A stretch of DNA of 40,806 nucleotides from Candidatus Methanofastidiosum methylothiophilum (GCA_001587575.1 LNJC01000010.1:1-40806); one strand, 5' to 3'; shown: positions 15,254-24,675, counted from the first letter of the stretch. The notes: a model not told the origin generated them from the letters alone. Numbers and translations are program-made.

Positions 15254-16582
15254 ATGTATGTAATAGTCGTAGGAGGCGGCCTTACTGGATTCAACATCGC
15301 AAAGCTTCTTGTAGAAGAAGGAATCGGTGTAGTTGTAATCGAAAAAGACCTTGTAAGATGTCAAGAAATCTCTAAAAAAATAGATGCGATGGTAATTCAA
15401 GGTAATGGTGCGAATCCTAAAATTCTTGTTGAAGCCGGTGCAAAGGACGCAGATCTTGTAGTGGCAGTTACGAACTCTTCTGAAGTTAATTTAATATCTT
15501 GTATAACGGCAAAGAATCTTGGGGCAAGAAAAACAGTTGCAAAGATTGCAATTGAATATTCTTTCACAGAGGACATTGATTTGACAAAAGTAGGTGTAGA
15601 TTATTCATTTTCTCCCGGGACGATTATTGCATATGATGTTGAAAGAATACTAGAACTACCAAGTGCATTGGCCATTCAAGCTTTAGCTGATGGAAAAGTT
15701 ACCATGGCAGAATTCTTAGTAAAACCTGAGTCTAAATATATTGGAAAAGCTCTCAAAGAAAAAATATTCCCTGAGGGTACAATAATAGGTGCAGTTCTTA
15801 AGGGAGAAGAAACGATTATCCCAACTGGGGAGTATGTATTCGAAGAAGGAGACAAAGCATTCATACTTGGAAAACCTAAGCTAGTTGAAAATGTTGTGGA
15901 AAAATGTAGTGACTGCGAGAGAATAAGAAAGGTGATGATAGTAGGGGCAAGCAATACGGCCGTACAGCTTGCAAAAATGCTTGAACGAAGTATGTCGGTC
16001 AAACTTATTGATAGTGATGCAAAGAGATGTGAAGAAATATCTAAAATCCTACAAAAAACTCTTGTAATAAAAGGAGATATAATGGATCTTTCTTTATTGA
16101 AAGATGAAGGTATTGGAGATGTTGATGCTTTTATCTCTCTAACAAAATATGATCAATTAAATCTATTTTCTTGCTTAGTAGGAAAATATTTAGGGGCTTC
16201 AAAATCTATTGCTAGAGTTGAAAATATTGAACTCATTAAATTCTTTGAAGATATGGGCATCGATATTGCATTAAGTCCAAAGATGTCTACAGCTGAACAC
16301 GTTTTGAGATTTATTAGAATGGGTGGACTAAAATCACTTATAATACTTCCAACTGGCCAAGCTGAAATAATTGAACTTTCGCCCACACCCAATGCTAAGA
16401 TTCTTGGGAAAACTTTAAGGGACATTACTTTGCCAGAGGAAATACTATTTTTAATTATTGTAAGAGACAATAAACTGATTATACCAAGAGGGGACGACAT
16501 GGTTCAGATTGATGACAAAGTCATAATATCTTCAAAAGTAGAAAAGATAAAAAAGATAAAAGAGCTATTTGGTCAATACTAA
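15254..16582 (+). CDS. trkA: Trk potassium uptake protein TrkA (two RCK domains)
   Basis: A peripheral cytoplasmic gating subunit of the Trk K+ channel. It has two tandem RCK_N/RCK_C units. The first Rossmann half begins MYVIVVGGGLTGFNIAKLL with the GxGxxG nucleotide loop. The second begins at about 229 with VMIVGASNTAVQLAK, where the loop is degenerate, as is common for the second unit. NAD(H)/ATP/ADP binding controls channel opening. The start at 15254 gives 442 residues, the normal length, and fits the TATA box. The two trkH genes follow 1.25 kb downstream, with ridA and an amidotransferase between. Confidence 0.95.
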   Translation: MYVIVVGGGLTGFNIAKLLVEEGIGVVVIEKDLVRCQEISKKIDAMVIQGNGANPKILVEAGAKDADLVVAVTNSSEVNLISCITAKNLGARKTVAKIAIEYSFTEDIDLTKVGVDYSFSPGTIIAYDVERILELPSALAIQALADGKVTMAEFLVKPESKYIGKALKEKIFPEGTIIGAVLKGEETIIPTGEYVFEEGDKAFILGKPKLVENVVEKCSDCERIRKVMIVGASNTAVQLAKMLERSMSVKLIDSDAKRCEEISKILQKTLVIKGDIMDLSLLKDEGIGDVDAFISLTKYDQLNLFSCLVGKYLGASKSIARVENIELIKFFEDMGIDIALSPKMSTAEHVLRFIRMGGLKSLIILPTGQAEIIELSPTPNAKILGKTLRDITLPEEILFLIIVRDNKLIIPRGDDMVQIDDKVIISSKVEKIKKIKELFGQY

Positions 16583-16586
16583 TATA

Positions 16587-16973
16587 TTATTTCTTATTTT
16601 TATATGCAACACATGCAATTTCAATATCCGAATTTTTTGGTAATTTTGATACTTCTACAGTTACCCTAGATGGTTTTATTCCTGTTGAAAATCTTTTCTC
16701 ATAGACTTTGTTAAATTTCTCAAAATTTTCTAAATTTTTCAAGTATACTTCTGATTTAACAATATCTTGAAGTAAAAGATTCTCTTCTTTTAGAATAGCT
16801 TCGATATTGTCAAGTACAACTTCTGTTGCTTTTTCAATATCGTTTAGAACTATTTCTCCTGATTTTTGGAGGGGAATTTGACCAGAAACAAATACTAAAT
16901 CCCCTGCCACTACAGCTTGAGAGTAAGGGCCTACAGGAGCAGGGGCATTACTAGTTTCTAATTTCTTTTTCAT
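16587..16973 (-). CDS. ridA: RidA family enamine/imine deaminase
   Basis: A 128-residue RidA (YjgF/YER057c/UK114) protein that hydrolyses reactive 2-aminoacrylate and related imines made by PLP enzymes. The signature elements are GPYSQAVVAGDLVFVSGQ and KPSRVTVEVSKLPKNSDIEI, which include the catalytic arginine of the RidA subfamily and the glutamate after it. It forms trimers in known cases. Convergent with trkA, 4 nt between stops. A useful partner to the PLP aminotransferase at 1652, though not near it. Confidence 0.95.
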   Translation of the reverse strand: MKKKLETSNAPAPVGPYSQAVVAGDLVFVSGQIPLQKSGEIVLNDIEKATEVVLDNIEAILKEENLLLQDIVKSEVYLKNLENFEKFNKVYEKRFSTGIKPSRVTVEVSKLPKNSDIEIACVAYKNKK

Positions 16974-17045
16974 ATTAAATCACCTGGCCTAAATTATTCA
17001 ATTATCCACGAATATATTTATTAAATTAATCCAGAAAAATATAAT

Positions 17046-17750
17046 ATGAAAGTTCTAATAGTAAATAATATCTCGCGAGAGGGTCCGGGTCTTTTAAAAG
17101 AGATTCTTGAAGAAAATAGAATTGATTATTACATTTATGATTTCGAGAGAGAGAAACTATTTCCTTCACCTGATGACTATGATGCAATTTTCGTTTTTGG
17201 TGGGCCCGATAGTGCTAATGACGAAACAGAAAAAATGAAAGAAGAGATTAAAGGTGTGAAAGAATTTCTAAATAAAGAAGTTCCTTATTTTGGTATATGT
17301 CTTGGACTTCAGGTTATGGTAAAGGCTCTTGGGGGAAAAGTTATGAAAAATCCCATAAAAGAAGTAGGATGGAGAGACCCGCAAGATAATATTTTCAAAG
17401 TACATTTAACTGAAGATGGAAAAAAAGATCCAATTTTTGAAGGAGTTGAATCAGAATTTGATATTTTTCAACTACACGGCGAAACTGTTGAACTTACTTC
17501 AGAAATGAAACTTCTGGGCACGGGAGAATATTGTAAGAATCAAATTGTCAGATATGGAAAAAATGCCTATGGATTTCAAGGGCATATTGAGTTATCTTCA
17601 GATATGTTTTATACATGGATTAGAGAAGATGAGGACTTAAATAAATTGGACAAGTATAAATTAGAAAAAGATTATAATAAAGTAAGAAAAACATATGAAT
17701 CAAGTGGGAGAAAAATACTTAAAAATTTTTTAGATGTTTCTAGTTTCTAA
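17046..17750 (+). CDS. Class I glutamine amidotransferase-like protein
   Basis: A 234-residue protein with a complete class I GATase triad: nucleophile C85 in YFGICLGLQVM, and H180/E182 in GFQGHIELS. The oxyanion-loop segment FVFGGPDSANDE precedes it. It resembles the GMP-synthase-like GATase group (COG0518) without a synthetase domain, so it either feeds ammonia to an unknown partner or acts as a gamma-glutamyl hydrolase. The C-terminal ~45 residues are charged and helical. It is probably leaderless, with a TATA-like element near 17010-17020. Confidence 0.88.
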   Translation: MKVLIVNNISREGPGLLKEILEENRIDYYIYDFEREKLFPSPDDYDAIFVFGGPDSANDETEKMKEEIKGVKEFLNKEVPYFGICLGLQVMVKALGGKVMKNPIKEVGWRDPQDNIFKVHLTEDGKKDPIFEGVESEFDIFQLHGETVELTSEMKLLGTGEYCKNQIVRYGKNAYGFQGHIELSSDMFYTWIREDEDLNKLDKYKLEKDYNKVRKTYESSGRKILKNFLDVSSF

Positions 17751-17795
17751 TAAAAATAAGTATATTTATTCAGATAAAATGAATTTTTTAAATAA

Positions 17796-17806
17796 TTTTA
17801 TAAATA
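17796..17806 (+). promoter_or_regulatory. TATA box for the trkH pair
   Basis: TTTTATAAATA is centred 34 nt before the first trkH ATG (17835), predicting a leader of about 7 nt. The second trkH has no comparable box in its 62-nt gap, so both are likely one transcript. Confidence 0.55.
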
Positions 17807-17834
17807 GTGGCAATATTATTACATAATAGATTAA

Positions 17835-19268
17835 ATGAGATTAAAACCAGTTTTACATATTCTAGGCCAACTGCTCCAAATGGTTGGAATATCAATGATA
17901 ATCCCTTTACTCTGGGGCATATACTACCGTGAAGCGGAAACATATATATTTTTAATTTGTTTTTTAATCACCGTAGTAACCGGAACTATTTTGAAATTAA
18001 TATTCAAACAAGAAGATATTAGACTTATTGAAGGATTTGGTGTAGTTTCTTTTTGCTGGATAATAATCCCTATTTTTGGCGCCCTTCCATTTTATCTTTC
18101 AGGCGAATTAGGTTTTATTGATTCTTACTTTGAATCCATATCTGGATTTACAACAACAGGAGCCTCTGTAATTAACAATGTCGAAATTCTGCCAAAATGC
18201 ATTCTATTCTGGAGATCTTTTACCCACTGGTTAGGAGGTATTGGAATAGTTGTTCTTGCTTTAATAATATTGCCCGCTCTTTCAGTAGGAGGTAGACAGA
18301 TTTTTTTATCTGAGCCGTCTGGACCAAAATTAGACAAATTAAAACCACAAGTTAGAGAAGTTGGAAAAATTATTTATGGGATATATGTTCTGTTCACGGG
18401 CATTCAAATAATTCTATTAATTCTTGCCGGCATGACTCTTTTTGATGCATCATGCCACTCTTTTGCTGCACTTGCAACGGGAGGCTTCTCAACTAAGAAT
18501 GCAAGTATTGGATTTTATAATAGCTCCTTAGTTGAAGGAATAATAATACTTTTTATGTTTCTTGGAGCAACAAGTTTCTCTCTGCACTATGCAGCATTGA
18601 AAGGAAAGATAAATTACTTAAAAGATAATGAATTTATGTTATATTTTTCTCTTTTAGCCTTTTCTATCCTCATAGTGACATTAGACATTACTCACCACTT
18701 GCATGAAAATATTTTAGTGGCTTTTAGACATGCAATATTTACTGTAATAAGTATATCCAGTACTACAGGATATGCAACAACGGACTTTAATTTATGGCCC
18801 GATCTCTCAAAATTAATACTGCTTATACTTATGTTAATAGGTGGGTGTGCCGGTGGAACAGCAGGTGCAATAAAAGTCATAAGAGTGCTTTTATTAATTA
18901 AAATAGGATTAAGGGAGCTCTATAAAATTATACACCCCAATGCAATCTTCCAGATTAAATTTAATGGTAAAATAATATCCGAGGATATACTTCATGGTAT
19001 AGGTGGCTTTTATTTTTTCTATATGATTACTTTTGGTTTGTGTAGTTTAATCATGCTAGGATTTGGCAATGATTTTCTAACTTCTATTTCTTCAGTTGCT
19101 GCTACTTTAGGGGGGGTCGGACCAGGGTTTAGCCTTGTTGGGCCTATGGCAACATATAGTTTTTTACATCCAATTGCAAAACTTGTTCTGTGCTTCTGTA
19201 TGTTAGCAGGAAGACTTGAATTATTCACTTTATTCGTGTTGTTCGTTCCAAGTTACTGGAAAGAGTAA
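17835..19268 (+). CDS. trkH: Potassium uptake channel TrkH, copy 1
   Basis: A 477-residue K+ channel subunit of the SKT family with four pseudo-repeats of helix-pore-helix. The four filter segments are SGFTTTGAS, ATGGFSTKNAS, SSTTGYATTDF and ATLGGVGPGFS, each with the filter glycine. The intramembrane loop that gates the pore normally reads GGCAGSTGGGIK; here it is GGCAGGTAGAIK, a visible departure. The product should dimerise and bind a TrkA ring on the cytoplasmic face. It stands 62 nt upstream of a close paralogue, suggesting tandem duplication. Confidence 0.95.
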   Translation: MRLKPVLHILGQLLQMVGISMIIPLLWGIYYREAETYIFLICFLITVVTGTILKLIFKQEDIRLIEGFGVVSFCWIIIPIFGALPFYLSGELGFIDSYFESISGFTTTGASVINNVEILPKCILFWRSFTHWLGGIGIVVLALIILPALSVGGRQIFLSEPSGPKLDKLKPQVREVGKIIYGIYVLFTGIQIILLILAGMTLFDASCHSFAALATGGFSTKNASIGFYNSSLVEGIIILFMFLGATSFSLHYAALKGKINYLKDNEFMLYFSLLAFSILIVTLDITHHLHENILVAFRHAIFTVISISSTTGYATTDFNLWPDLSKLILLILMLIGGCAGGTAGAIKVIRVLLLIKIGLRELYKIIHPNAIFQIKFNGKIISEDILHGIGGFYFFYMITFGLCSLIMLGFGNDFLTSISSVAATLGGVGPGFSLVGPMATYSFLHPIAKLVLCFCMLAGRLELFTLFVLFVPSYWKE

Positions 19269-19330
19269 ATTTAATAAGTCAATGAAAGAAAAATGAATAA
19301 TGCAATTTTTGATTTCGTTGGGGTCTACCG

Positions 19331-20767
19331 ATGCGAACTAGAACTGTTCTAAAGATAATAGGAAGATTGCTAATGATGATAGGCGTTTCAATGATATTCC
19401 CCCTAATCTGGGCATTTTATTACGGCGAGAAAGAGTTTATTATATTTATTGCTTCTGTAGTAATAACTTTCTTTTTTGGATATTTTTTGAGCGAAATTAG
19501 AACTAAAGATGAAGGGCTAAGACTTATTGAAGGTCTTGGAGTTGTATCTTTAGGATGGGCTGCCATATCGGCCTTTGGTGCACTTCCATTTTTCCTCTCT
19601 GGGACTCTTGGATATTTAGATGCTTATTTTGAAACTATGTCTGGTTTCACTACAACTGGAGCTACAGTTATTATAAATATTGATATTCTACCAAAATCAA
19701 TTATATTTTGGAGAGCTATGACACAATGGATTGGAGGTATGGGCATCATCGTACTTGCTGTTGCTATTCTTCCTGCTCTTTCAATAGGAGGTATGCAATT
19801 ATTCAATGCTGAATCTCCTGGCCCCAAACTTGATAAGTTGAAACCACAAATAAGAGAAACTGCAAAAATCCTTTATGGCGTATATCTTATTTTTACTGGT
19901 GCAGAGATACTCCTGTTAGTTCTAGGGGGAATGGGATTCTTCGACGCCTCCTGTCACACTTTTTGTACTCTTGCAACGGGAGGATTTTCAACAAAGAATG
20001 CCAGTATCACCCATTATAATAGCCCATTTATTGAAGGGGTCATTACTTTCTTTATGTTTTTAGCTGGTGCAAACTTCATGTTGCATTATGCTGCATTGAG
20101 AGGAAAGATAGAGTATTTTAAAAACAGAGAATTCTTATTTTATGTTGGAATTCTAATAATTTCGATTATAATAATGAGTGCAGATCTAAGATATAGTGTT
20201 TTTAATAGTTTAAGTGATGCTTTTAGATATTCTTCATTCCAAGTTGTTAGTATAATGACAACTACAGGATTTACTACAAGTAATTTTGATGCCTATCCTG
20301 CACTTTCAAGAATGTTGTTGCTTATCCTTATGTTCATTGGGGGTTGTGCTTGCTCAACTGGGGGGGGTATCAAAAATATTAGAATCCTGATTATATTAAA
20401 ATACTTTTATAGAGAGATTTATCAATTCGTTCATCCTAATGCAATTTTATCAATAAAAATTGGAGAGGATACTATCCCCGAGGATGTCATAAAAGGTGTT
20501 ATGGGGTTCTTTATGGGATATATATCTATTTTTGTTATTTCAACCCTAATAGTAACTGCATATGGTGTCGATTTAATTACTGCCTTCTCAAGTGTTGCTG
20601 CGACTTTGGGTAATGTTGGACCAGGACTTGGATTAGTTGGGCCAATGTACACTTATGCACCATTACCTAATTTTATTAAAATAGTATTAACATTTTGCAT
20701 GTGGGTTGGGAGGCTTGAAATATTCACAGTAATGGTTCTTTTTGTTCCAGATTTTTGGAAAGAATAA
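19331..20767 (+). CDS. trkH: Potassium uptake channel TrkH, copy 2
   Basis: A 478-residue paralogue of the upstream gene, collinear throughout. The filters are SGFTTTGAT, ATGGFSTKNAS, TTTGFTTSNF and ATLGNVGPGLG. The gating loop is GGCACSTGGGIK, which keeps the classical TGGG, while copy 1 does not. The ATG is preceded by GGGGT at 9 nt. The two channels could form homodimers with different K+ affinity or a heterodimer. It converges on sufB, with 5 nt between stops. Confidence 0.95.
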   Translation: MRTRTVLKIIGRLLMMIGVSMIFPLIWAFYYGEKEFIIFIASVVITFFFGYFLSEIRTKDEGLRLIEGLGVVSLGWAAISAFGALPFFLSGTLGYLDAYFETMSGFTTTGATVIINIDILPKSIIFWRAMTQWIGGMGIIVLAVAILPALSIGGMQLFNAESPGPKLDKLKPQIRETAKILYGVYLIFTGAEILLLVLGGMGFFDASCHTFCTLATGGFSTKNASITHYNSPFIEGVITFFMFLAGANFMLHYAALRGKIEYFKNREFLFYVGILIISIIIMSADLRYSVFNSLSDAFRYSSFQVVSIMTTTGFTTSNFDAYPALSRMLLLILMFIGGCACSTGGGIKNIRILIILKYFYREIYQFVHPNAILSIKIGEDTIPEDVIKGVMGFFMGYISIFVISTLIVTAYGVDLITAFSSVAATLGNVGPGLGLVGPMYTYAPLPNFIKIVLTFCMWVGRLEIFTVMVLFVPDFWKE

Positions 20768-20772
20768 AAAAA

Positions 20773-21879
20773 TTAAATTAGTTCTTTCTCAACAAGATTT
20801 ATTGCTTCGTCAATCTTTTTCTTTAATGTAGGAGGTAATCCTTTGATTTCAATATCTAAAAAACCTCTTACAATTGCTGCAGTTGCCTCATCACGAGTAA
20901 ATCCTCGTGACATTAGGTAAAATATTTCTTCTTCAGCTATTTTCCCAATTGCAGCTTCATGACTTAAATCAACATTTGGGTGTTTTGCTTCTAATTCTGG
21001 TATTGCAATTATGCTTCCCTGCTCAGATAGCATCATCCCCATACATTCTAAATGCCCTCTTGCATCTGGGGACTCTCCAACAATATCTCCTCTAGAATAG
21101 ATAGTTCCACCTTTACTAATAGCTCTTGAAAGAATTTCTGCACTTGAGCCTTTTCCTTTGATTATAACTCGACTTCCTGTATCAACTATAGAGTTTTCCA
21201 TTGCTACAATAACGCTGCTCATAATTGCAGTGGAGTTGTCTCCATTTAGATGAACTGTTGGATACATTTGAACTATCTTAACAGGATTCATAATTATATA
21301 GTTACTTATGTAAGTTCCACCCTCTTCAACTATGGCGGCGCTTCTTGGCCTAACTTCAATATTGTTCTCCCAGTTATGGATCATGGTAAAAGATAGTTTA
21401 GCATTCTTTTTGATATAAAATTCAGATATCCCAAGGTGCATGCCAGTTGTAAGGCCAGGATGGGATGCACATCCAGATATTATATTTAGTTCAGAACTTT
21501 CTTCAGCAATTATTATATTGTGAACTTTTTGTTTCTTAGGAGACTTAAGGTAAAGGCACGCCTCAACTGGAAAGTTTACTTTTATGCCTGGAAGCGCTCT
21601 TATGAAGTACCCATTTACTTCTGCAACGTCAACTTGTTTTGTATATTCATCATTATTCTTCGATACTACTTTCCAAAAATAATCATGAAGCCAATCATAT
21701 TTCTCAAGGGCTTGTTTGATGCCAATCATTTCTATACCTGATGCGAAACTTGAAGATGTTTCCACATTCTGATCTACCTGAAGGAATATTGCTGAACGCT
21801 TTTCTTTGTCCATTTCAATTCCGACTTTTTCAAGCTTTTCTTTTACATCCTTCTCGAGTTTTGGAATCCTTTCAGGCAT
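20773..21879 (-). CDS. sufB: SufB/SufD family Fe-S cluster scaffold
   Basis: A 368-residue member of the SufBD family. With SufC it forms the scaffold that assembles Fe-S clusters. The SufB-type cluster ligands appear conserved: C279 in ARGHLECMG and the HE pair at 307-308 in SHEAAIGKI. The final region IFYLMSRGFTRDEA is the family C-terminus. Only one SufB/D protein is present, so a SufB2-C2 complex is likely, the minimal SUF set of many anaerobic archaea. It lacks the long N-terminal part of bacterial SufB. It overlaps sufC by 37 nt; the SD GAGGGGTG lies inside sufC. Confidence 0.95.
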   Translation of the reverse strand: MPERIPKLEKDVKEKLEKVGIEMDKEKRSAIFLQVDQNVETSSSFASGIEMIGIKQALEKYDWLHDYFWKVVSKNNDEYTKQVDVAEVNGYFIRALPGIKVNFPVEACLYLKSPKKQKVHNIIIAEESSELNIISGCASHPGLTTGMHLGISEFYIKKNAKLSFTMIHNWENNIEVRPRSAAIVEEGGTYISNYIIMNPVKIVQMYPTVHLNGDNSTAIMSSVIVAMENSIVDTGSRVIIKGKGSSAEILSRAISKGGTIYSRGDIVGESPDARGHLECMGMMLSEQGSIIAIPELEAKHPNVDLSHEAAIGKIAEEEIFYLMSRGFTRDEATAAIVRGFLDIEIKGLPPTLKKKIDEAINLVEKELI

Positions 21880-22607
21880 TTCTCAACACACCCCTCGTAA
21901 CCTTTCTTACTGATTTCATCAAGCATATCATATGGGTCTCCCATACAGGCAATCATGCCCTTGTAAAGGATTAGACCATAATCTGCATCTACATAATCTA
22001 GAATATGTCCCTGATGGGTAATAATAAGGCCAGATTTTTTTCTTTCTTCTTTATTCTTTTTTCTATCAAGTAACTCCCCCATTGCACTTCCAATTACAGA
22101 AATATTGTCTAGATCTACTCCGCTATCTGGCTCATCGAATAAAACTAAATCTGGATTTAGTGTCAAAAGCTGGAGTACTTCTGAACGCTTTACTTCTCCA
22201 CCAGAAAATCCAACGTTTATACTTCTGTTAAGAAATTTTTCCATATTGAGCATCTGTGCATATTCATAAATTTTATTAGGATCTGTACCACTTTGCTTGG
22301 CGCAATTTAGGAGCATGTCTATTAACTTTAAACCGCTTACTTTTGGAGGATTCTGGAAACTTATCCCCATCCCCATTTTAACTCTTTGATCAGTTGACAT
22401 GTCATTTATATCCTGCCCTTTGAACATTATTCTGCCATATGTTACTTTAAAAGCAGGATTTCCAATTAGAGTCATTAAAAGAGATGTTTTTCCATTACCA
22501 TTAGGCCCAAAAAGGACATATGTCTGGCCCTCTTTTATGTAAAGATTCACATGATCAAGTATAGGTGTGCCTTCCACTTCGGCACCAAGATTTACTACTC
22601 TCAACAT
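21843..22607 (-). CDS. sufC: SufC Fe-S assembly ATPase
   Basis: A 254-residue ABC-type ATPase that powers SufB scaffold changes. Walker A is FGPNGNGKTSLL, the Q-loop is GISFQNPP, the signature is GFSGGEVKRSE, Walker B is LVLFDEPDSGVDLD, and the H-loop is LIITHQGH. I start at ATG 22607, where the SD AGGGATT is correctly placed; the longer ORF from 22634 has none. A TATA-like element at about 22639-22648 on the minus strand would give an 11-nt leader. First gene of a sufC-sufB operon, divergent from dinB. Confidence 0.95.
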   Translation of the reverse strand: MLRVVNLGAEVEGTPILDHVNLYIKEGQTYVLFGPNGNGKTSLLMTLIGNPAFKVTYGRIMFKGQDINDMSTDQRVKMGMGISFQNPPKVSGLKLIDMLLNCAKQSGTDPNKIYEYAQMLNMEKFLNRSINVGFSGGEVKRSEVLQLLTLNPDLVLFDEPDSGVDLDNISVIGSAMGELLDRKKNKEERKKSGLIITHQGHILDYVDADYGLILYKGMIACMGDPYDMLDEISKKGYEGCVEKCLKGFQNSRRM

Positions 22608-22675
22608 AATAATCCCTGATAGTAGAATATACAAAGCCTATTTATTTGTTGCTATTAAATATTATAAGGGAAATT

Positions 22676-22685
22676 GTTATATCTC
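22676..22685 (+). promoter_or_regulatory. TATA box for dinB
   Basis: GTTATATCTC is centred 26 nt before the ATG at 22706, consistent with a leaderless message and with choosing that start over the upstream in-frame codon at 22646. Confidence 0.55.
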
Positions 22686-22705
22686 ATAAAATTAATTATC
22701 CCCCA

Positions 22706-23788
22706 ATGGCTAGGATAATATTGCATGTTGATCTAGATTCATTTTATGCCTCTGTTGAGGAAAATAGGGACAATAAAATAAGAGGTAAACCTATTGTTAT
22801 ATGTGTTTATTCAGGTAGAAATGATAACAGTGGCGCAGTTAGTACCTCAAATTATAAGGCAAGAGAATTAGGAATAAAGGCTGGAATGCCCATTATTCTT
22901 GCAAAGAGAATTGCAAAGGGAAAAGATGTAGTATTCCTGCCTGTTGACATGGAGTATTATAGAGAAGTCTCAGAAAGGATAATGGATTTACTGGAAGAGG
23001 AATCAAATATAATCGAACAGGTGAGCATTGATGAGGCTTATTTAGATGTTACAAAAAGTTCTGAGGGTAATTGGGATAAAGCTATTCAAATTGCAAATAA
23101 AATAAAAGATAAGATAAAATCTCAAGAAAATCTAACTGTGTCCATTGGTATTGCATCTAACAAGTTTGTTGCTAAGATGGCTTCGGACTTTCAAAAACCA
23201 AATGGATTAACTCTTGTAAAAGAAGAAGAAAAAATCCGGTTTTTACAAAATTTAAAGGTATCTAAGTTACATGGGATTGGAGAGAAAACTACAAAGTTAT
23301 TAAGTGAAATTGGAATTGAAACTGCAAGGGATCTAAGTTTATATGAATTAAAAGAACTTGAAGAGGTATTTGGCAAAAATAAAGCCAAATTATTGCACGA
23401 TAAATCCTTAGGTATTGACGATTCTCCTGTTGAACCTAGAGAAAAAAAACAATTATCGAGAATAGGTACTCTTAAAGATGATACTAACGATAAGGACATA
23501 ATTTATCAAAAATTATTAGAACTATCAAAAGATATGGATCAGCGAATAATCAAAAATAATGTTTCTTTTAGAACGGTATCCTTAATTACTATTGACACTG
23601 AATTAAAAACACAGACAAAAAGTGAAACAATACCTCAAACTAAGGATATCCAAAAAGTTATTTCAATTTCTAAACGACTACTTGAAGATTATCTAGAAGA
23701 AAATCCTGATAAAAAATTAAGAAGAGTTGGGATAAGAATCTCAAACTTAGAATTTTCAAGAAGCCAGAAGACCCTAGATGAATTTTAA
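22706..23788 (+). CDS. dinB: Y-family DNA polymerase IV (DinB/Dpo4)
   Basis: A 360-residue translesion DNA polymerase. It starts MARIILHVDLDSFYASVEEN; D9 is the first metal ligand and the second pair is in QVSIDEAYLD. The thumb (about 165-230, with the HhH segment KLHGIGEKTTKLLSEIG) and little finger follow. It ends RSQKTLDEF, a short PCNA-interacting (PIP) motif with Q, L and F in place, so it should be recruited by PCNA. The stop overlaps the convergent ogt by 4 nt. Another repair gene, ogt, and the rad50/mre11 operon lie next to it. Confidence 0.95.
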   Translation: MARIILHVDLDSFYASVEENRDNKIRGKPIVICVYSGRNDNSGAVSTSNYKARELGIKAGMPIILAKRIAKGKDVVFLPVDMEYYREVSERIMDLLEEESNIIEQVSIDEAYLDVTKSSEGNWDKAIQIANKIKDKIKSQENLTVSIGIASNKFVAKMASDFQKPNGLTLVKEEEKIRFLQNLKVSKLHGIGEKTTKLLSEIGIETARDLSLYELKELEEVFGKNKAKLLHDKSLGIDDSPVEPREKKQLSRIGTLKDDTNDKDIIYQKLLELSKDMDQRIIKNNVSFRTVSLITIDTELKTQTKSETIPQTKDIQKVISISKRLLEDYLEENPDKKLRRVGIRISNLEFSRSQKTLDEF

Positions 23789-24330
23789 TTGTAAATTTTA
23801 TCAAGTGTAACTTTACCTTTAGATAAAATTATGCCTTCAGCTTCTAATAATCTCTTTTTCATTTCAAATCCACCTCCAAATCCACCAAGACTTCCATCTG
23901 CCCTTACTACCCTGTGGCAGGGGATTACTAACGGAAAAGGATTAGTAACGAGTGCATTACCTACTGCTCTTGCGCCATTTGGAACACCTGTTGATTTTGC
24001 TATTCTCGAATATGTACTTACATATCCTCTTGGTATATTAAAATCAGCAAATAATACTTTTTTTTGAAAGTCTGTACATATGCTAAAATCAAGAAGTTCA
24101 AGATTAAATTTAATAATTTCTCCTGAAAGAAATCTCATTATTTCATAAATAAATTCATTCAAAGAATTAGATTTTTTTGCAGAGGGGTATTCTTCCTTAA
24201 TTTTAAGAAGCAAATTATTTTTATTTTTAGGAAGAAATATCTTAACTACTTTTTTTTGATTATTATCTTCTTTCCAAACAACTCCGAAAGTCCCCAATTT
24301 AGAGCTTTCTAATCTATAAAAATTCTGCAT
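23785..24330 (-). CDS. ogt: Methylated-DNA--protein-cysteine methyltransferase (MGMT/Ogt)
   Basis: A 181-residue suicide repair enzyme that takes the methyl group from O6-methylguanine. The acceptor is C138 in NPFPLVIPCHRVVRADG; the recognition-helix region RGYVSTYSRIAKSTG and the asparagine hinge VGNALVTNP precede it. The N-terminal ~85 residues form the variable RNase-H-like domain. Archaeal forms are typically 150-185 residues, so length is normal. It lies downstream of the ferritin-like gene with a short gap on the same strand. Confidence 0.95.
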   Translation of the reverse strand: MQNFYRLESSKLGTFGVVWKEDNNQKKVVKIFLPKNKNNLLLKIKEEYPSAKKSNSLNEFIYEIMRFLSGEIIKFNLELLDFSICTDFQKKVLFADFNIPRGYVSTYSRIAKSTGVPNGARAVGNALVTNPFPLVIPCHRVVRADGSLGGFGGGFEMKKRLLEAEGIILSKGKVTLDKIYN

Positions 24331-24344
24331 GGCAATCCTTAGAA

Positions 24345-24626
24345 TTATTCGATTAATTCTTTAACTTCTTCTTTTCCTTTTTCCAATTCTTGTGCTTGCT
24401 GTTTGTCTAACATAAGTAGCAAGGTTTGGAATTCTCCAACATGAGTTTTTTCTTCTTTTGCAATGTCTAGGAAAATCATTTTGATGTTCTTATTGGTGGT
24501 CATAGAAGCAAGTTGCTCGTATAGGCTTATTGCATCTAATTCAGCTATTATTCCTGCTCTTAATATTTCCTTTTCTATATCTTCTTTTTTTACTTTCTCA
24601 AGATTTATAGGTATATTCGAAAGCAT
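24345..24626 (-). CDS. Half-size ferritin-like protein (rubrerythrin / encapsulated-ferritin type)
   Basis: A 93-residue all-helical protein with two helices only, where normal ferritin-like domains have four. The iron ligands can be placed: E29 in IIAELDAISLYEQ, and E59 with H62 in IAKEEKTHVGE, the ExxH motif of the family. Two subunits would complete a diiron site, as in the encapsulated ferritins (EncFtn), which sequester iron inside encapsulin shells. No encapsulin gene is in the window, so the cargo role is untested. It is 14 nt upstream of ogt on the same strand and 49 nt after rad50. Confidence 0.85.
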   Translation of the reverse strand: MLSNIPINLEKVKKEDIEKEILRAGIIAELDAISLYEQLASMTTNKNIKMIFLDIAKEEKTHVGEFQTLLLMLDKQQAQELEKGKEEVKELIE

Positions 24627-24675
24627 TCTTACACCAAATTATAATAAAATCTAATGTTTAAATTTCTTTTGAATA

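Noticed and set aside
22646-22705. DinB start 20 codons upstream
   Set aside because: The family N-terminus MARIILHVDLD begins at 22706 and the TATA box overlaps the extension.
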